64,000 nucleotides of DNA, taken from the NCBI GenBank assembly GCA_016926875.1, contig JAFGNU010000035.1, positions 1 to 64,000 of the forward strand, written 5' to 3'. The notes beneath the pieces are model-generated. The model was not told the DNA's origin and did no database searches. It saw nothing but the letters and a program-made list of their open reading frames with translations. Source of the DNA: Anaerolineae bacterium (GTDB lineage: Bacteria > Chloroflexota > Anaerolineae > Aggregatilineales > Aggregatilineaceae). This document shows positions 25,292 to 32,538 of this stretch, in pieces (within the stretch, counting starts at the first letter, position 1; every line of letters starts with the position of its first letter). A program made the translations under genes and the position numbers.

Positions 25292-25712
25292 GTCACCTCC
25301 CGCACATTATTCACCATTGTATTTGTGAAGCTTTTGTCATAGAATCACTAAAACCAGGAAAAAAGCCGGAAAACCGTAAATTATTATTTGATCTTTATTA
25401 ACTACAATTATATAGTTCAAGTGTATATTGGCGGCAGAATTAAAATTAGTGAAAAACGGTTGATTTCGTTGCCGTCGATATGCGAGCCGGATGTGATCCT
25501 GCATACGGGTTGGATGCTGCCCCAACCAGGACGCAGCGCCACCGGCAGGTAGCATCGCATCGTGCGATACCCGTCCGCAACCGTCTAAGTACTTCATACC
25601 AGTCACGATATTATTTGGAGGAACACCAATCATAAACCGGCTGCCCGGTGAGTGATCATTTATCGTCTGTACTCACCCCAGGGTCCGGGATCCGCTTGAC
25701 TAGGAGACGGCA
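25292..25712. other. Intergenic region before orphan receiver gene
   Basis: This 421-bp stretch is AT-rich on the rtcB side (25320-25440) and holds divergent upstream regions. An inverted repeat GGTGAGT (25647-25653) with ACTCACC (25671-25677) lies in the likely 5' leader of the receiver gene. The minus-strand open frame of 98 codons here has no ribosome-binding site or recognisable product and is not called. Confidence 0.5.
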
Positions 25713-26072
25713 ATGCACATCATCTACATCGAGGACGATCTGACAAACATCGCACTAGTGGAACGAGTGGCCCGGCTGTCACATGATACCCTAACCACGT
25801 ATGCCTCTGCCGAAGATGCGCTCCTGCATATCCAGCCGGGGGACGCCGATCTCATCTTGACCGATATCGACTTTGGAAATGGTATGACGGGCCTGGAACT
25901 GACCCAGGCATTACGCAGGCGGGGGATCGAAGCACCGATCATCACCATCACCGCCTACGATCTCCCTGAATATATGAATTGGGCCGGACAGGTTGGCAGC
26001 GATGGCTTTATTGTCAAGCCGGTGAACGTAGGTGATCTGCTTGACCTGCTGGATCACTACCGCTCTCTCTAG
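25713..26072 (+). CDS. Stand-alone response regulator receiver protein
   Basis: This 119-residue protein is a single CheY-like receiver. Acidic D8/D9 (IEDD), phospho-acceptor D51 (ILTDIDFG), Thr80 (ITITAYD) and K102 (IVKPVN) are all in place, so it should be phosphorylatable. TAGGAGACGGCA precedes the ATG. There is no output domain and no kinase gene next to it, so its partner is elsewhere. It may act in a phosphorelay or as a diffusible signalling protein. Confidence 0.9.
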   Translation: MHIIYIEDDLTNIALVERVARLSHDTLTTYASAEDALLHIQPGDADLILTDIDFGNGMTGLELTQALRRRGIEAPIITITAYDLPEYMNWAGQVGSDGFIVKPVNVGDLLDLLDHYRSL

Positions 26073-26110
26073 TCTCTCTGGATCAACTTTTTTTGGGAAA
26101 ATGACAATAA

Positions 26111-26135
26111 ACGGGCCGGATTGCACCTGGCCCGT
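26111..26135. terminator. Possible bidirectional terminator hairpin
   Basis: A 7-bp inverted repeat (ACGGGCC at 26111-26117 with GGCCCGT at 26129-26135) lies between the convergent receiver gene and tRNA-Gln. On the minus strand it is followed by a broken T-rich tract, so it could end the tRNA transcript. Confidence 0.5.
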
Positions 26136-26153
26136 TGCGCTTGGTTTATCAGG

Positions 26154-26225
26154 CTCGGGGACAGGGATTCGAACCCCAACCGCCTGGTCCAAAGCCAGGT
26201 GTTCTGCCGGTTAAACTATCCCCGA
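26154..26225 (-). tRNA. tRNA-Gln (anticodon TTG)
   Basis: A 72-nt cloverleaf is readable on the minus strand. The acceptor stem is TCGGGGA with TCCCCGA, and the discriminator is G. The anticodon arm is CCTGG-CTTTGGA-CCAGG with TTG at positions 34-36, and the T arm contains GGTTCGAATC. The 3' CCA is not encoded, since the next bases are CCT. Confidence 0.96.
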
Positions 26226-26247
26226 TAGGATTTTTCCCCGACCAGAT

Positions 26248-26448
26248 TCATACAACGATACGTGATGCCCAGTCTGTCAGCAGCACTAACAGGCTGCATT
26301 TAATGATCCCCAGCCGCAGCAGCACCTGGTTCAGGTGCGACATTTGGCCACCGGGTCGTTCGGCGGTCAAGTGCACGATCATCAGGGGCAAAAAACCCAG
26401 GACTGCGACCAGTACCAACCCAATGCTATCGAGTACGGTTAGATGCAA
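26248..26448 (-). CDS. Possible small two-helix membrane protein
   Basis: The frame reads 66 residues from a TTG codon at 26448 and is open further upstream to 26589. It contains two hydrophobic stretches (SIGLVLVAVLGFLPLMIV and LGIIKCSLLVLL) around a short polar loop. A GAGGAG lies about 20 nt upstream of the TTG, which is too far for a good site, so the start is uncertain. It ends 22 bp before tRNA-Gln. No family was recognised, and it could be a chance frame. Confidence 0.35.
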   Translation of the reverse strand: MHLTVLDSIGLVLVAVLGFLPLMIVHLTAERPGGQMSHLNQVLLRLGIIKCSLLVLLTDWASRIVV

Positions 26449-26843
26449 CTCCCCATGATGGTTGCTCCTCTCTTGAACAAATAACGCCGGTAAAAAAGCC
26501 AACTGATCGGCTGAGAGTATCCGGAAGCAGCCTGCGTAGGGAGCAGCCAACACCCATCTTTTCCGCACCTGACTCCCCACGCAGACCACTATCCGGTGTC
26601 ACCTACGGCAACCGCTAGACTGTTAACATGCGTGCCCCTGCTTCCTCCAGGCGGGCGACAAATCCCGTTAAACCCATTTGCCGGTCGCAGCGCCTGTTAT
26701 GTTCCCAATACGATCCGGGCACATTTCTCATCCGCTTCTGTCGGTTACGTTCAATTCGGTCGAGTGGCACTCACCACCCGACCGATCCCTACCTGGCCTG
26801 GGCGATGAATGCGAGGCGAGACTGCTTGTTACCGGGATTTCCG
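26449..26843. other. Intergenic region without a supported gene
   Basis: Short frames are present on both strands but none has a ribosome-binding site with a recognisable product. I see no RNA gene or repeat. Confidence 0.4.
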
Positions 26844-27143
26844 TCACCTGCTTTTGAGCGTGACATGATCTGCCTCTCTTTCTCGCTGCAATCGCTCAAC
26901 GCCCGTCACTTTTTGCGGCCTGTGTGCCTGAATCTCGTCGATGGTTTCCTGGGCGGTGTAGACGATGTCTTCCAACCAGCCGACCATCTCCAGGGCGGTC
27001 AGCGGCGAAGCGCTGCACAAGCTGCCTTCGCTGGCGATGTCATGGAGGTGATCCAGTGCTTGAAACACCGTTTCGAACCATGCTTCGCTGTAGCGCGCCG
27101 GGCGCACCAGCCTGATTGTGGGTCGGAACTGCTGCTGCATCAT
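26844..27143 (-). CDS. Small protein of unknown function
   Basis: The start at 27143 is chosen for its AGGGAGG site 8 nt upstream; the frame is open to 27242. The 99-residue product is predicted helical (EAWFETVFQALDHLHDIA, ALEMVGWLEDIVYTAQETI) with a basic N-terminus and charged C-terminus. No family was recognised. A strong terminator lies just upstream, so it is transcribed on its own. Confidence 0.6.
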   Translation of the reverse strand: MMQQQFRPTIRLVRPARYSEAWFETVFQALDHLHDIASEGSLCSASPLTALEMVGWLEDIVYTAQETIDEIQAHRPQKVTGVERLQREREADHVTLKSR

Positions 27144-27235
27144 CTTACAGCCTCCCTGAATACAAAACACCGCCGTTCGGGACCGACCGGAAGCCCCGGA
27201 TGGGCCTCCTGGCCCGGCTGCATTCCCCGAACAAA

Positions 27236-27282
27236 AATGCAACCGGGGCGTGAGCCTTATATCTGTCGTCTCACGCCCCGGT
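27236..27282 (-). terminator. Intrinsic terminator after the HTH/72-aa gene pair
   Basis: A perfect 13-bp stem (27242-27254 with 27270-27282, core CCGGGGCGTGAG) is followed on the minus strand by TGCATTTTTG. It lies 34 bp after the stop of the 72-residue gene. Confidence 0.85.
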
Positions 27283-27315
27283 GATGGGTCTGGTTAGGTG
27301 TGCTGCGGAAGATCG

Positions 27316-27534
27316 CTAAATTGGACCTCCCGCGTCACGCACAGCATGAGACCGTATAACTGACTCTTGCGCCACGTATTCGGCGGCTACGCATTCCATC
27401 ATCCAGTTGCCGCACAGAGAATCGCTGCGCAGACTGTGACCAGTCGACAAAATCGCCATCCGGCTCCGTTCGTCGGGTTGGTAATCGTCCACGCTATCAA
27501 GTTCGCTGGTTCTACAGGGCGAACCGGGATTCAT
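27316..27534 (-). CDS. Small protein coupled to the HTH gene, unknown function
   Basis: The ATG at 27534 overlaps the HTH stop as TGATGA, with GGAAAGG 9 nt upstream. The 72-residue product is polar, with Cys residues (PCRTSE, LCGNW, MECVA) and no known motif. The overlap and the shared terminator suggest a real coupled gene, perhaps acting with the HTH protein; this is inference. Confidence 0.5.
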   Translation of the reverse strand: MNPGSPCRTSELDSVDDYQPDERSRMAILSTGHSLRSDSLCGNWMMECVAAEYVAQESVIRSHAVRDAGGPI

Positions 27535-27749
27535 CAAGCTTGCCTTTCCACTGCTGTCTGGTCGAGCATCTCCAGGATGCTTGAACCCTGGATGAAAATA
27601 CGTCGAATACCGGCGGGCTGACTGACGCGCAAATAGCCCGCGTCAATCAGTTTTTTTAACGTACTGAGGCTGACGCCGAGCACTTCGGCTGCCTCTTGCC
27701 GGGAATACACGGCATTTGAATTGATAATGCGCTTACCGCCGTCTGACAT
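27534..27749 (-). CDS. Excisionase-family helix-turn-helix DNA-binding protein
   Basis: This 71-residue protein is almost wholly a MerR/excisionase-type winged HTH: YSRQEAAEVLGVSLSTLKKL forms the helix-turn-helix and AGYLRVSQPAGIRRIFI the wing. Such proteins bind DNA as small regulators or as recombination directionality factors. No integrase or att-like repeat is near, so a regulatory role is more likely here. It overlaps the next small gene. Confidence 0.85.
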   Translation of the reverse strand: MSDGGKRIINSNAVYSRQEAAEVLGVSLSTLKKLIDAGYLRVSQPAGIRRIFIQGSSILEMLDQTAVERQA

Positions 27750-27880
27750 CCCAACTTCCTCCGGTTTGTACAGTCTAACACAGCCCTAACATGCTGTCAA
27801 GCCACAGCGTGATATACCAGCGCATTTAGACGTGTATGTAAGGTTCAGAAAGGGCCAAACGGCATGATTAATCGTTTACT

Positions 27881-28720
27881 TCATGCAGGCAGGTGCGCGT
27901 CCAACCAGGCGACAATATCATCCAACGCCTGCTCTTTGCCCAGTTCGTTGTGGACTTCGTGATACATCCCGTCGTACAGCCTGACGGTCGTATCGGGCGC
28001 GCCGGACGCCTGCCGGATGATGTCCGCGCCTTCGGGCAGCGTGAGCGTGTCGGCGCTGCCGTGCAGAGCAAGATAGGGCACGGTCAGTGTCGGCAGCAGC
28101 TTTATGCATTGGCGGGAAGCAGACAGCATCTCGGACAGCCACCGCAAACGCATTGCACCACGATCCACCAGCGGATCGTCCTCGTACCGCTGCACCACCG
28201 CCGGATCACGGCTGATCTTGCTGGCGGCCAGCGGCGGACCCAGGCGCACCGTGGGAAGCACAGCACTCAGCAGCCTGACCAGTCCGGCCAGCACCGGGTT
28301 CGCACCGGACAGCCGTAACGCCGTGCCGGCAGTGATCAACCCGGCCAGATCGCCCTGATCCCCAGACGCATACAGCAACCCGATCAGTGATCCCATGCTG
28401 TGCCCGTAGACAAACACCGGCAGGCCGGGCGCCGCCGCGCGCACCCGCTCACGATAGGCGCGCAGATCGGCCACGTACTCATCAAAGCGCCCAACGTAGA
28501 CGCGCCTGCCCTCCGACTGGCCGTGCCCCCGGAGGTCCAGCGCGTACACGGCATAGCCATGTTCAACCAGACAGGCTGCAACGTGCCCATAGCGGCTGCT
28601 GTGTTCAGCGTACCCATGCACCAGGATCACAGCGGCTCGCGGTGGTTCGTCCGGCAGCCATGCCTGGGTAAAAATGTTCAGGCCGTGTAATCCCGTGAAC
28701 GTTCCTTCTTCATGACGCAT
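27881..28720 (-). CDS. Alpha/beta hydrolase, monoacylglycerol-lipase-like
   Basis: ATG at 28720 gives 279 residues, the normal size for the family; the frame is open to 28762. The oxyanion motif VHGYAEHSSRYGH, the nucleophile elbow GHSMGS, an Asp in LHGSADTLT and a His in YDGMYHEVHNE match bacterial monoacylglycerol lipases and lysophospholipases (Hydrolase_4 family). There is no signal peptide. It should release fatty acid from monoglycerides or similar esters. Confidence 0.9.
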   Translation of the reverse strand: MRHEEGTFTGLHGLNIFTQAWLPDEPPRAAVILVHGYAEHSSRYGHVAACLVEHGYAVYALDLRGHGQSEGRRVYVGRFDEYVADLRAYRERVRAAAPGLPVFVYGHSMGSLIGLLYASGDQGDLAGLITAGTALRLSGANPVLAGLVRLLSAVLPTVRLGPPLAASKISRDPAVVQRYEDDPLVDRGAMRLRWLSEMLSASRQCIKLLPTLTVPYLALHGSADTLTLPEGADIIRQASGAPDTTVRLYDGMYHEVHNELGKEQALDDIVAWLDAHLPA

Positions 28721-28857
28721 ACGAACAGCTCTTTTCTGACCAGCTCCAATCATGCCCCGCATTATGACGCAGATCGGGCGCGCCGGGTAGCTGAACCGCC
28801 ACCCCCTGCCCCCCGTTTATGATACACTCTGGGCATCATTCACAACCGGAGCGAACA

Positions 28858-31110
28858 ATGAACGTAACACGTTATGTGAGCCATAGCCTGGTCATCCCGG
28901 TCCTGCTGGCGGGACTGCTCAGCCTGACAGTCACAGGCCCCGCCGCCGCCCAGGAGCCGGGTAATGCCATCGAAGCATTGGCGCTGCAAGCGCACCTGCA
29001 AAACCTCCGCACGCAAAACTACACATTCTGGATCGGCGGCAACCTGGGCGACGCCCGGTATGCGCCTCGCTATTCTGTTACTGGGGAGGTGTTAGGTGGC
29101 TGGACGCTGGCCGGGCTGAACGGAGACAATACTGTCACGCTCGAAACCCTGGAGCGCCCTGCCCTGTTGAACTTCTGGGCGTCGTGGTGCGCGGCCTGCC
29201 GGATCGAGTTTCCACGCCTGACCGACGTTGCACTGGCACCGGACGGGCACGCCTTTGATCTCCTGTTCGTCAATATGTCGGATACCAGGTCAAACGCGCT
29301 GGCCTTTCTGGCTGACCAGCCGCCAGCGATCCACACGGTGATCGATGAACAGGATGTTCTCGCGCGGCGTGCGTACATCAACGCCATCCCCAGCAGTATC
29401 CTGATCGACACGGACGGGACGGTCCTGGCCGTGCACGTCGGCATTCTGACCTCTGCCGTGATCGACTTCCTGGATGCCGTCGCGGCACAGCCGGGCGTGG
29501 GGCAATTTGACGCATCGGTCTACACCGACGTCCCCCCTGCCGCCGTGCTGCAACCGGTGGATACAGCCAGCGCTGACCCACTTCAACCGGGCGAGCGCGT
29601 CTCCGGCACAATCACCGACGCGGCGTTCCAACACGCGTACCGCTTCAGCGGGCACGCAGGCGACGTGGTGGGCGTGCGCCTGCAAGCCGATGATTCCAAC
29701 CTGGATACCTACCTGGTGCTGATGACGGCGGATGGCGAGCGGTTAGCCGAAAACGATGACGACGAATCCAGCTCCAACTCGTTCATCGAGTGCACCCTGC
29801 CCGTCGACGGCGAGTATATCGTGGTTGCCACCCGCTTTTTGGAAGCAGATGGCTTCGGGTCCGGTGCCTACACGCTGCTGCTGACCGTCGCCGCAGGCGG
29901 AAGCAGCCAGCCCGCACCGGGAGCCGACGAAGGATTTATTTCCTATGGCAGCACCGTGATCGGGCAGGTGAGCGGCAATGATCCCCGCGCGTTTTACTCG
30001 TTTGAAGGACAGGCAGGCGACGTGATCACGCTGCAAATTCACCACCCGCCCGACGACGAACCACTGCGCATCGAGCTAAAGGATACGCACCTCGACCGGC
30101 TGGCTGTCACCGACCCGTCGGCGGACGGGGAAGCCGCGCTGGTAGACGTTGAGCTGCCCGAAAACGGCAATTACTTAGTGATCGTCTATCGCACGCGCTC
30201 GCGCGATACAACATACCAGGATTTCACCCTGACGCTGACCGCCGCCGAGCCGAAGATGGAAGCGCCCCTGCCGGACACAGGCAGCGCCACGCTGGCTTAT
30301 GGCGGCCTGGTGAGCGGCACGCTGGATGATAATACGCCCGCAGAGCGCTGGACATTCGCCGGGCAGCACGGCGACGTGATCACGCTGGTCATGACGCGCG
30401 CCGTCGACGAACCGGGCGGGCTGGACGGGTACCTGATCCTGCTGGGACCAGACGGTGACGAACTGGCCAGCGTGGACGATTACGGCAGCAGCGTGATGCC
30501 AACACTGCTCGATTTTGAACTGCTCGCCGACGGCATGTATACCGTTGTAGCGACACGCTTTGGCTTCGAAAACGGCTTTTCGACCGGCGATTACAGCCTC
30601 AGCCTGGCTTTAGCCGCTCCCGACGATACCTCCGGCGGCGCTGGCGGGGGCACGCAGTGGATCGACGCGGATAATCTACCTGCCGATCTGCGCCGCATTG
30701 AATACAACGAGCGGGTCACCGGCACGATTTCGGCTGATAATGTTGACGACTGGTACAGTTTTGATGGGCGCACGGGCGATGTGATCTCGATCCGGTTGGC
30801 CGCCGACGGCAGCGAGCTTGACGCCTACCTGTTGCTGCTGGATTCAAACGGGCGTGAACTCGCCAGCAACGACGACCTGGACGATGACAGCGGCGACGCG
30901 GCGATCCTCGATTTCACGCTGCCCGCAGATGACATGTACCTGCTGCGAGCCACGCGCTACGGCTTTAATCATGGGCTGTCCGGCGGTGATTATGTGCTGC
31001 TGATCGAGCTGGCGGCTGGCGAACCAGCTCGCGGATCGCTCGACGTGGACGATACCGGCGACATGTACACTTTACCGGTAGCGCGGGCAACGGTGATAAA
31101 ACGCCGGTAG
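28858..31110 (+). CDS. Secreted thioredoxin-like (TlpA) protein fused to four pre-peptidase C-terminal domains
   Basis: The start follows CGGAGCGAAC; the product has 750 residues. A signal peptide covers 1-32. A TlpA/redoxin domain lies at about 75-225 with the redox motif WCAAC (C111, C114). Four PPC-type beta-sandwich repeats follow (about 245-350, 365-465, 480-590, 615-730), each with a GDVI/GDVV turn and a YTV/YLL-type strand. TlpA domains reduce disulfides outside the membrane. PPC domains usually flank secreted peptidases, so this fusion is unusual. The C-terminus is short and basic (VIKRR). Confidence 0.85.
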   Translation: MNVTRYVSHSLVIPVLLAGLLSLTVTGPAAAQEPGNAIEALALQAHLQNLRTQNYTFWIGGNLGDARYAPRYSVTGEVLGGWTLAGLNGDNTVTLETLERPALLNFWASWCAACRIEFPRLTDVALAPDGHAFDLLFVNMSDTRSNALAFLADQPPAIHTVIDEQDVLARRAYINAIPSSILIDTDGTVLAVHVGILTSAVIDFLDAVAAQPGVGQFDASVYTDVPPAAVLQPVDTASADPLQPGERVSGTITDAAFQHAYRFSGHAGDVVGVRLQADDSNLDTYLVLMTADGERLAENDDDESSSNSFIECTLPVDGEYIVVATRFLEADGFGSGAYTLLLTVAAGGSSQPAPGADEGFISYGSTVIGQVSGNDPRAFYSFEGQAGDVITLQIHHPPDDEPLRIELKDTHLDRLAVTDPSADGEAALVDVELPENGNYLVIVYRTRSRDTTYQDFTLTLTAAEPKMEAPLPDTGSATLAYGGLVSGTLDDNTPAERWTFAGQHGDVITLVMTRAVDEPGGLDGYLILLGPDGDELASVDDYGSSVMPTLLDFELLADGMYTVVATRFGFENGFSTGDYSLSLALAAPDDTSGGAGGGTQWIDADNLPADLRRIEYNERVTGTISADNVDDWYSFDGRTGDVISIRLAADGSELDAYLLLLDSNGRELASNDDLDDDSGDAAILDFTLPADDMYLLRATRYGFNHGLSGGDYVLLIELAAGEPARGSLDVDDTGDMYTLPVARATVIKRR

Positions 31111-31264
31111 AGACAGGCCCCGAACATCGTGTAAAATAAATTTAGACTGCATACAAAGCGGTGTTAAGGTATGTATGCTATGCTTTTTAGCTGGGGCAGT
31201 ACGCAAGCTCGTGCCAGCACGCAGGATTCGGTTTGCTAACGCCTGCAAAATCTGTGAAAAAAGG

Positions 31265-31270
31265 TATAAT
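31265..31270 (+). promoter_or_regulatory. Perfect -10 box (TATAAT) upstream of structured leader
   Basis: TATAAT lies at the centre of the short palindrome GGTATAATACC. The -35 region is a weak match (CTGCAA at 16-bp spacing). Transcription would start near 31277, about 183 nt before the HNH start codon. Confidence 0.5.
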
Positions 31271-31308
31271 ACCAATCTGCCTGACACGGGTATGCGGGTG
31301 CTGATCAC

Positions 31309-31437
31309 CATGGGGCACGACGACCTGTCGGCAGCATATGCCGAGCGATCTCAGGATTGCAGACCGTGTGCGGTCCTGACGGCAGGCAACCCGGCCCAGG
31401 CGAAGCCAATCGCCTGAAACCTGTTCGTGGCCCCGTG
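31309..31437 (+). ncRNA. Candidate structured RNA in the HNH gene leader
   Basis: By eye, 31309-31320 pairs with 31425-31437 to form a 12-bp closing helix with one bulged base. Inside are three hairpins: TCGGCA/TGCCGA (31328-31344), TCAGGA/TCCTGA with inner CCG/CGG (31351-31379), and CAGGCGA/TCGCCTG (31397-31416). The element ends 22 nt before the HNH start codon. It does not match any riboswitch, SRP, 6S or tmRNA signature I know. It could be a cis-regulatory leader or an RNA partner of the HNH protein. Confidence 0.6.
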
Positions 31438-31459
31438 CAAAAGCATCTGAGGAAAACTC

Positions 31460-32014
31460 ATGATCGAGGGGCATGTTCTTCTTTTAAACGGCGGTACATG
31501 GGAACCGCTGACGGTGGTCAGCATCCCGCGCGCTATCAACCTGCTGCTGTCCGGTAAGGCCATTGTGGTCGAGGAGTCGGACCGCTTCCTGCGCACGGTG
31601 CGCACCAAGTTCCCCGTCCCATCTGTGATCGCACTGCGTCGCTATATCAACGTGCCGCGCCGCCATGCCCACTGGAGCCGCCAGGGTGTGCTGACGCGCG
31701 ACGGCTACACCTGCATCTACTGTGGAGCCAGGCCGGGCGATATAGTGCGCGGCCAGCCGATTACGCGGCGCGACATGACGGTTGATCACATCCTGCCGGT
31801 ATCGCGCGGCGGGAAAAATACATGGTCCAACACGGCCTGCGCCTGTTTCGCCTGCAACCACCGCAAAGGCAACCGCCTGCCGGGTGAAGCCGGTATGCGC
31901 CTGCGCTGGGAACCCAAAACCCCGCGTACCAGCTACCTGGTGATCGAAATGGGCAGTCACCCCAACACCTGGAAGCGGTATATCGAAATCGGGCGCGACA
32001 AGAGAACCCCCTGA
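31460..32014 (+). CDS. Small HNH endonuclease with PLMP-like N-terminus
   Basis: This 184-residue protein has a GAGG site before its ATG. Residues 1-40 (VLLLNGGTWEPLTVV, RAINLLLSGKAIVVEE) resemble the PLMP segment of IscB-type proteins. Residues 78-140 form a Cys4-HNH domain: C85-x2-C88, D109-H110, N124, C129-x2-C132 and H134. There is no RuvC domain. Such small HNH proteins are widespread and poorly understood; nuclease activity is expected. It has a long structured leader and an intrinsic terminator of its own, so it is a single-gene unit. Confidence 0.9.
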   Translation: MIEGHVLLLNGGTWEPLTVVSIPRAINLLLSGKAIVVEESDRFLRTVRTKFPVPSVIALRRYINVPRRHAHWSRQGVLTRDGYTCIYCGARPGDIVRGQPITRRDMTVDHILPVSRGGKNTWSNTACACFACNHRKGNRLPGEAGMRLRWEPKTPRTSYLVIEMGSHPNTWKRYIEIGRDKRTP

Positions 32015-32028
32015 CCCGACAAACAACA

Positions 32029-32065
32029 AGGACGCTGCCAGCATAGCCGGAGCGCCCTTTTTATA
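32029..32065 (+). terminator. Intrinsic terminator of the HNH gene
   Basis: The stem AGGACGCT with AGCGCCCT (one mismatch) is followed by a run of five T. It lies 15 bp after the stop codon. Confidence 0.75.
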
Positions 32066-32083
32066 TGATCTGATTCGCGCTAT

Positions 32084-32512
32084 TTACGCGTGCACGCGGC
32101 GCGGATCGTGTGCCAGCGTGCCGTCGAGATATGCCAACAGCGCCTCGTCTACCGTTTTTTGCGGAACAGCGTACACGCGCAGCCCGTATTCGCGCGCGTG
32201 GCCCAACGCCCGCTTCCCGATGCCGCGCACGACCATCACCTGGCAGTCACGCATGGCGTCAAACTTGCGATTGCGACCGCCCCGGCCACCACGCCCAACA
32301 TTCCGGCAGCAGTCTGGATCGTCGTTGCGGTGAGCGTGCGCGTCGTGATCATGATCGTGGTCGTGCGGCGGGCTGTGGACCTTGTCCCGCGTGTCGCGCG
32401 CGACCGGGCGCCCATCTTCTACCGTCACGACTATCACCTGCGGGGCCTGTCCAAAGTGCGCGCTGAGCGCCCCCGTCTCGTCGCAGACAAACGCGATTCT
32501 TTCAACCGGCAT
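32084..32512 (-). CDS. NifX/NifB-type FeMo-cofactor biosynthesis-like protein with His-rich insert
   Basis: The ATG at 32512 follows GAGG at 8 nt and gives 142 residues. The fold is the dinitrogenase iron-molybdenum cofactor family (IAFVCDETGALSAHFGQAP at the start, VMVVRGIGKRALGHAREYG later). Between the two halves is a low-complexity HDHDHDHDAHAH segment followed by CC and Gly/Arg repeats, a likely metal-binding loop. No nif genes are present, so a general metal-cluster or metal-handling role is more likely than nitrogen fixation. Confidence 0.85.
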   Translation of the reverse strand: MPVERIAFVCDETGALSAHFGQAPQVIVVTVEDGRPVARDTRDKVHSPPHDHDHDHDAHAHRNDDPDCCRNVGRGGRGGRNRKFDAMRDCQVMVVRGIGKRALGHAREYGLRVYAVPQKTVDEALLAYLDGTLAHDPRRVHA

Positions 32513-32538
32513 CAACCATCCTCACCAGTGCGCGCCGT

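Noticed and set aside
25337-25633. 98-codon minus-strand frame in the gap after rtcB
   Set aside because: No ribosome-binding site, AT-rich low-information product and no recognisable domain.
27534-27749. Mobile element or prophage marked by an excisionase
   Set aside because: There is no integrase, transposase, att-like direct repeat or composition shift on either side.
31309-31437. SRP RNA, 6S RNA or a classical riboswitch as the identity of the HNH leader RNA
   Set aside because: The SRP tetraloop region, 6S-type single long hairpin and the conserved cores of common riboswitches are not present; the element is a closed multi-hairpin junction.
31460-32014. Full IscB/IsrB nuclease
   Set aside because: The protein is only 184 residues with no RuvC motifs or bridge helix, so it can only be compared with the small PLMP-HNH type.
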